A stretch of DNA of 64,000 bases. It comes from Mucilaginibacter gossypii. GTDB lineage: Bacteria > Bacteroidota > Bacteroidia > Sphingobacteriales > Sphingobacteriaceae. Position numbers and translations under genes: made by a program. The notes beneath the pieces were generated by a model. The model made no database searches. It was not told the origin of the DNA and worked only from the letters and a program-made list of their open reading frames with translations. Shown one piece after another: positions 60,333 through 64,000 of this stretch. Within the stretch, counting starts at the first letter, position 1; every line of letters starts with the position of its first letter. Location of the stretch: contig NZ_FNCG01000016.1 in the NCBI RefSeq assembly GCF_900100945.1, forward strand, positions 62,001 through 126,000, in the 5' to 3' direction.

Positions 60333-60864
60333 TACTGATTGTATACATTAAACGCATCGACCCATCCGAACATCGCTGTGCTGGTAGGGGTTGTATCATA
60401 AATCAAATTGATCGCCCCTGGTGTGGTGTTACTTATGAATTAAAATTAGCCGATAATATTTATACAAAAAGGGGTTGACGTTTTTTCGAAAAAAAACATT
60501 CAATTCTCTGATTGTTAGTTATATGTATGAATGTTAATCCTGAATTGTGTTAACCCTGTTAACCCCTCTTTTTGTTAACAGGGCAATCCAACCCAAAACT
60601 ATATATCGCTTAAGTATCTGAATAAATTAAAGAAAAGCTGATCATGATTTATGATACAGCCTCTGTCTGTTTTTTTATTTTCCCTACTCGCTATGCTGCG
60701 AAGTTATAGAGAGGGTGGTCCGGCCGAGCGCCGACAAGGTGAGTCAATTATGCGCCTGGTATTATATATTTTAAATCCCGTTAAATAATATTAATTGCAT
60801 AATAATATAGATAAAGCTTGAAAATATCGTTTATAAACCTCATCTTTAGGTTACTATAAACCAT
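60333..60864. other. Intergenic region with repeats, no gene seen
   Basis: This 532-bp stretch has no convincing frame. It contains a second copy of the CTGAATTGTGTTAACCCTG repeat (60540-60566) with a trailing GTTAACAGGG, and at ~60683-60745 a repeat of the type ACTCGCTATG, GCGAAG, AGAGAGGGTGGTCCGGCCGAGCG, GGTGAGT, a common Sphingobacteriaceae intergenic element. The rest is A/T-rich upstream DNA of the gene at 60865. Confidence 0.55.
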
Positions 60865-61413
60865 TTGAAAAAGATTGTTGCCTTAATATTGCTCAATATT
60901 TACCTGCTTAACATTGGCGGGCAGCTGGCTTTGCACCAATACCTGGTTTATAAATCGGACCGGTTTTTTAATGAACAGGTTGGGAAAGGCTTGTATAATG
61001 TAAATGACCTTACCGAAGTCACTATCCCGGTTAACTTACCTGCTATTCATGATTGGCGAACTTTTGAAAATATATCGGGGCATATTACATTTGGAAACGC
61101 CACCTACAATTACGTAAAAATGCGATTGACGAGGAATGCCCTTCACCTGATGTGCATTCCTAATTATAAAACTACCCGCTTTGCCGATAGCAATGTGCTT
61201 GATGCAAAAGGAATAAAGGGTACTCCTGTTTCTCCAAAAGAGCATGTGCCCTTTGGCAAAATGGTTTTAAAGGATAATGTAAGCCTTTCATTTGTGCAAT
61301 TTGAATTTTACTGCCCTGTAACACCATTGCCTGAAAACGTTGTACAACCTGTGCAATCGTTAGTAAGTTTTCATCAGGATATTCCCGAACAACCACCCAA
61401 AGCAACCTGCTGA
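60865..61413 (+). CDS. Conserved hypothetical exported protein
   Basis: A 182-residue protein with a TTG start at 60865 (encoded MKKIVALILLNIYLLNIGGQ), a hydrophobic N-terminal signal or anchor, and a soluble part with several aromatic and Cys residues (ALHQYLVYKSDRFFNEQVGKGLYNVNDLTEVTIPVNLP, HLMCIPNYKTTRF, FVQFEFYCPV; ends PEQPPKATC). Similar proteins occur in Sphingobacteriaceae beside TonB-receptor or metal-response genes. Function is unknown. There is no usable ATG in frame upstream. Confidence 0.75.
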   Translation: MKKIVALILLNIYLLNIGGQLALHQYLVYKSDRFFNEQVGKGLYNVNDLTEVTIPVNLPAIHDWRTFENISGHITFGNATYNYVKMRLTRNALHLMCIPNYKTTRFADSNVLDAKGIKGTPVSPKEHVPFGKMVLKDNVSLSFVQFEFYCPVTPLPENVVQPVQSLVSFHQDIPEQPPKATC

Positions 61414-61558
61414 TTTTCTCCATTTAGTCTATTTACCGACCTGCATTTGTTTTAATGCCCATGGTCGTGTTGTCCGAAATTTCTATTGACAATTTAATAC
61501 CACATCTATCGCGGGTAAAAGCCATGGCATTTTATCCGCGAGGGTATATAAACATCCT

Positions 61559-63802
61559 ATGATAAAGAAAAAAGTTACCGCCGCGCTTGTGCTGCTGTGC
61601 GGCTTCACCATAATAGCATCATGCCAAAACTCATCTAATGAGGAGATGGCCCAGGTGCTGAAGCAGATAAATAAAAAGAATAACACCATTTCAAACCCGT
61701 TTAACCCCGAAATGAAGCTGGCTTATTGCGATTCGCTGCTTAACATTAAACGGCTTGCCAAAAGCCAGGAAATTTTATTTTCAAAGGCCTCGCTGTTGTT
61801 AAAGGCCGGGCAGGAGCAGCAATCTGTAAACGTTTATAAGTACTTGATGGATAATATCGACTTTATGTCGACCGATGAGATGCTGTCCGAACAGGCCATA
61901 GCTTATATGCGTTTGGGTGAACGGAGCAATTGTATGCTTAACCATACCGGCTCATCATGTATCTTCCCAATTAAAGATGATGGGGTGCACAAGATCCAAA
62001 CAGGTTCAAGAAAAGCAATTGAAGTGTATAAAGCATTGTTAAAGCTTCGCCCGGATGATTATGAGTCGCGCTGGTTGATTAATATAGCCTATATGACGCT
62101 TGGCGAGTATCCTCAAAAAGTGCCTAAGAATGCCCTGATCCCGGGCCTTAATGCCGACCCGGATACTGCATCACAGGTTAAATCCTTTGTTGATGTGGCC
62201 GGTAGCCTTGGCCTTAACATCAACGGCCGGGCAGGCGGGGTCATTGTTGATGATTTTAATAACGATGGTTATCTTGATATCATGACATCGGGCTGGGACC
62301 TGAGCGATCCGATGCATTACTTTCAAAATAACCAGGACGGCACGTTTAGTGACCGAACCGAAGCCGCCGGTTTAAAAGGGATTACCGGGGGGCTGAATAT
62401 CCAGCAAACAGATTATAACAATGATGGTAAACTGGATGTTTTTGTTTTACGTGGTGCATGGCTCACCAAGGGCTTCGGCAACCAACCAAGTTCCTTATTG
62501 CGCAACAATGGCGATGGGACTTTTACTGATGTAACCGCCATAAGTGGTTTATTTATGCTTCACCCTACTCAAACCGCAACCTGGGCCGATTTTAATAACG
62601 ATGGCTGGCTGGACGTGTTTGTGGGTAACGAAAATTCGGAGTCGATGTACTACGCCGATGAATCAACCTGCCAGTTATACATGAATAACCGTAATGGCAC
62701 ATTCAGCAACGTAACCACGGCTGCCCATTGCGGCATCAAAGCTTTTGTAAAAGGGGTAACGTCTGCCGATTATGATAACGACGGCTTTGCCGACATATTT
62801 ATCTCAACCATGGACGGGCGCAAATACCTGCTTAGAAATAAAGGCAAAACCGAAGCCGGGGTTGATTTTGAAGATGTGACCGTGCAATCGGGCCTTGACC
62901 AGATCAAGCAACGGACTTTTACTACCTGGTTTTATGATTATAATAATGATGGCTGGCCCGATTTAATGGTTGCCAACTATCACTTTGATCGTACTTTGGG
63001 GTATTACAGTGCCGCTGCTGCCCTGGGCAAAGCCATGCCGGAAGCCGGCAACATCTATCTATACAAAAACAATCATAACGGCACTTTTACTAACGTAACC
63101 AAAGAAGCAGGCTTGGATAAGGTAGTTTACAGCATGGGCGCTAACTTTGGCGATATTGATAATGATGGCTATCCTGATATGTATTTTGGTACAGGGAACC
63201 CCGATTTCAAATCGCTGGTGCCTAACAAATTTTTCAGGAACATCGGCGGGAAAAGATTTGCCGATATTACTTCGTCATCACGTATGGGTAATTTGCAAAA
63301 AGGCCATGGTGTTGCATTTGCCGATTTGCGGAACAACGGCCACCAGGATATTTTTGCTCAAATGGGCGGGGCTTATATTGGTGACTCATATACCAGTTCA
63401 CTATACATGAACCCCGGTGTAAGTAATAATAACTGGATTAGCCTGAAATTGAACGGCATAAAAGCCAATAATGCAGCCATTGGGAGCCATATTAAACTCA
63501 CTTTTACCGAAAATGGGGTTAAACGTTCTGTTTATAAAGATGTTAACTCGGGCGGGAGCTTTGGGTCATCGCCATTGCAGCAGGAGATAGGCGTTGGCCA
63601 GGCCAGGATAATTGATGAAATTGAGATCAAGTGGGCAGGAAGCGGCGCTGTGCAGCACTTTAAAAATGTTGCCCCTAACCAGTTTTTAAACATTACCGAG
63701 GGTAATGCACAATACAAAACCCTCCAATTAACAAAATTGATTTTCCGCAGTAAAAACATGCCGGGTTGTATGCCGATGCAAATGGCAGCCAAAACAAATT
63801 AA
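61559..63802 (+). CDS. FG-GAP/VCBS repeat lipoprotein with ASPIC/UnbV domain
   Basis: A 747-residue surface protein. The lipoprotein signal has lipobox IASC (Cys22). Residues ~25-180 look helical; then come FG-GAP/VCBS beta-propeller repeats with repeated calcium-type D-x-D/N-x-D loops (DFNNDGYLDI, DYNNDGKLDV, DFNNDGWLDV, DYDNDGFADI, DYNNDGWPDL, DIDNDGYPDM). The C-terminal ASPIC/UnbV domain includes NNAAIGSHIKLTF and EIGVGQARIIDEIEIKWAGSG. This CRTAC1-like design is common in Bacteroidota, often lipid-anchored near TonB systems. A part in binding or export of surface proteins is possible. Confidence 0.88.
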   Translation: MIKKKVTAALVLLCGFTIIASCQNSSNEEMAQVLKQINKKNNTISNPFNPEMKLAYCDSLLNIKRLAKSQEILFSKASLLLKAGQEQQSVNVYKYLMDNIDFMSTDEMLSEQAIAYMRLGERSNCMLNHTGSSCIFPIKDDGVHKIQTGSRKAIEVYKALLKLRPDDYESRWLINIAYMTLGEYPQKVPKNALIPGLNADPDTASQVKSFVDVAGSLGLNINGRAGGVIVDDFNNDGYLDIMTSGWDLSDPMHYFQNNQDGTFSDRTEAAGLKGITGGLNIQQTDYNNDGKLDVFVLRGAWLTKGFGNQPSSLLRNNGDGTFTDVTAISGLFMLHPTQTATWADFNNDGWLDVFVGNENSESMYYADESTCQLYMNNRNGTFSNVTTAAHCGIKAFVKGVTSADYDNDGFADIFISTMDGRKYLLRNKGKTEAGVDFEDVTVQSGLDQIKQRTFTTWFYDYNNDGWPDLMVANYHFDRTLGYYSAAAALGKAMPEAGNIYLYKNNHNGTFTNVTKEAGLDKVVYSMGANFGDIDNDGYPDMYFGTGNPDFKSLVPNKFFRNIGGKRFADITSSSRMGNLQKGHGVAFADLRNNGHQDIFAQMGGAYIGDSYTSSLYMNPGVSNNNWISLKLNGIKANNAAIGSHIKLTFTENGVKRSVYKDVNSGGSFGSSPLQQEIGVGQARIIDEIEIKWAGSGAVQHFKNVAPNQFLNITEGNAQYKTLQLTKLIFRSKNMPGCMPMQMAAKTN

Positions 63803-63891
63803 ATTATGTTTCTGTAATAGAAAATATTAGCTCTGGTTTTATACCAAAATAGTTACATTTATATCAACAACAATTAAAATAAATCTTAACC

Positions 63892-64000
63892 ATGAGAAAA
63901 CTCTTATTACTATGCTGCATGTTCATTGGATTGGCTGTAGCAGGCAACGCGCAAACCAAGCCCGGTGCCAAACCTGTTGAAAAATCAAAAGACCTGCAAA
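63892..64000 (+). CDS. Exported protein, truncated by window edge
   Basis: The frame begins ATG 63892 with a clear signal peptide (MRKLLLLCCMFIGLAVAGNAQ) and continues as TKPGAKPVEKSKDLQ to the right edge. Only 36 residues are visible, too few to assign a family. A -7-like box TACATTTA lies at 63854-63861. Confidence 0.75.
   Translation, partial: MRKLLLLCCMFIGLAVAGNAQTKPGAKPVEKSKDLQ

Noticed and set aside
60296..60478. 60-residue frame overlapping the end of the acyltransferase
   Set aside because: It begins inside the acyltransferase gene, has no domain and no support.

Overview
The window looks like chromosomal DNA of a Bacteroidota bacterium of the Sphingobacteriaceae, most likely Mucilaginibacter or a close relative. 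I infer this from gene content and DNA style, not from a search: a GLPGLI-family protein, LytTR and NarL two-component pairs, FtsX-type permeases, TonB-receptor proteins, a DUF6249 protein, CRTAC1-like FG-GAP lipoproteins, -7 boxes of the TAnnTTTG type, almost no Shine-Dalgarno sites, and intergenic hairpin repeats. There is no phage, insertion sequence or CRISPR array. Most of the window is ordinary core and niche genome with a few accessory spots.

Layout. 1-9.2 kb: end of a GLPGLI gene, a LytS/LytTR pair, and two large FtsX-family permeases, one fused to a membrane-bound AraC regulator. 9.4-17.6 kb: methionine aminopeptidase, a DHFR-like enzyme, a hydrolase, a lipoprotein, an MG2/TonB-plug protein and an ArsR-SRPBCC-VOC operon with a double palindromic operator. 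17.6-24.5 kb: two tRNA-Glu genes, then a six-gene operon (DUF427, disulfide reductase, ABC ATPase, fused permease/binding protein, EgtB, EgtD) that reads as ergothioneine synthesis plus uptake. 24.5-26.4 kb: a phytanoyl-CoA dioxygenase and a divergent AraC regulator.

26.4-32.5 kb is the least familiar part. A NarL-type two-component system with a seven-helix protein lies in one operon with a protein ending in PCPGTSGCP. A divergent gene carries a near-identical PCPGSTGCP motif followed by a degenerate CFI-box-like domain, and a 612-residue cysteine-containing protein without a signal peptide comes next. One palindrome class (ACGTA-N4-TACGT) lies about 175-200 bp before all three transcription units. 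This is my best candidate for an undescribed system.

32.6-46.5 kb is housekeeping: metH-metF under a SAM-I riboswitch, a Bax-inhibitor protein, murQ, an S41 protease, a TrxR-like enzyme under a long palindrome, der and era. 46.6-48.9 kb is an accessory island behind an initiator tRNA: a DarTG toxin-antitoxin pair and a broken GH127-like remnant. 48.9-53.5 kb: an NlpC/P60 peptidase, then an ECF sigma/anti-sigma operon facing a DUF6249-TonB receptor operon, with two copies of one promoter sequence between them. 54-64 kb: a second initiator tRNA, small monooxygenase-like proteins, a ferredoxin, two acyltransferase-type membrane proteins, a TlpA-like thioredoxin and a large FG-GAP/ASPIC lipoprotein. 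Both window edges cut a gene.
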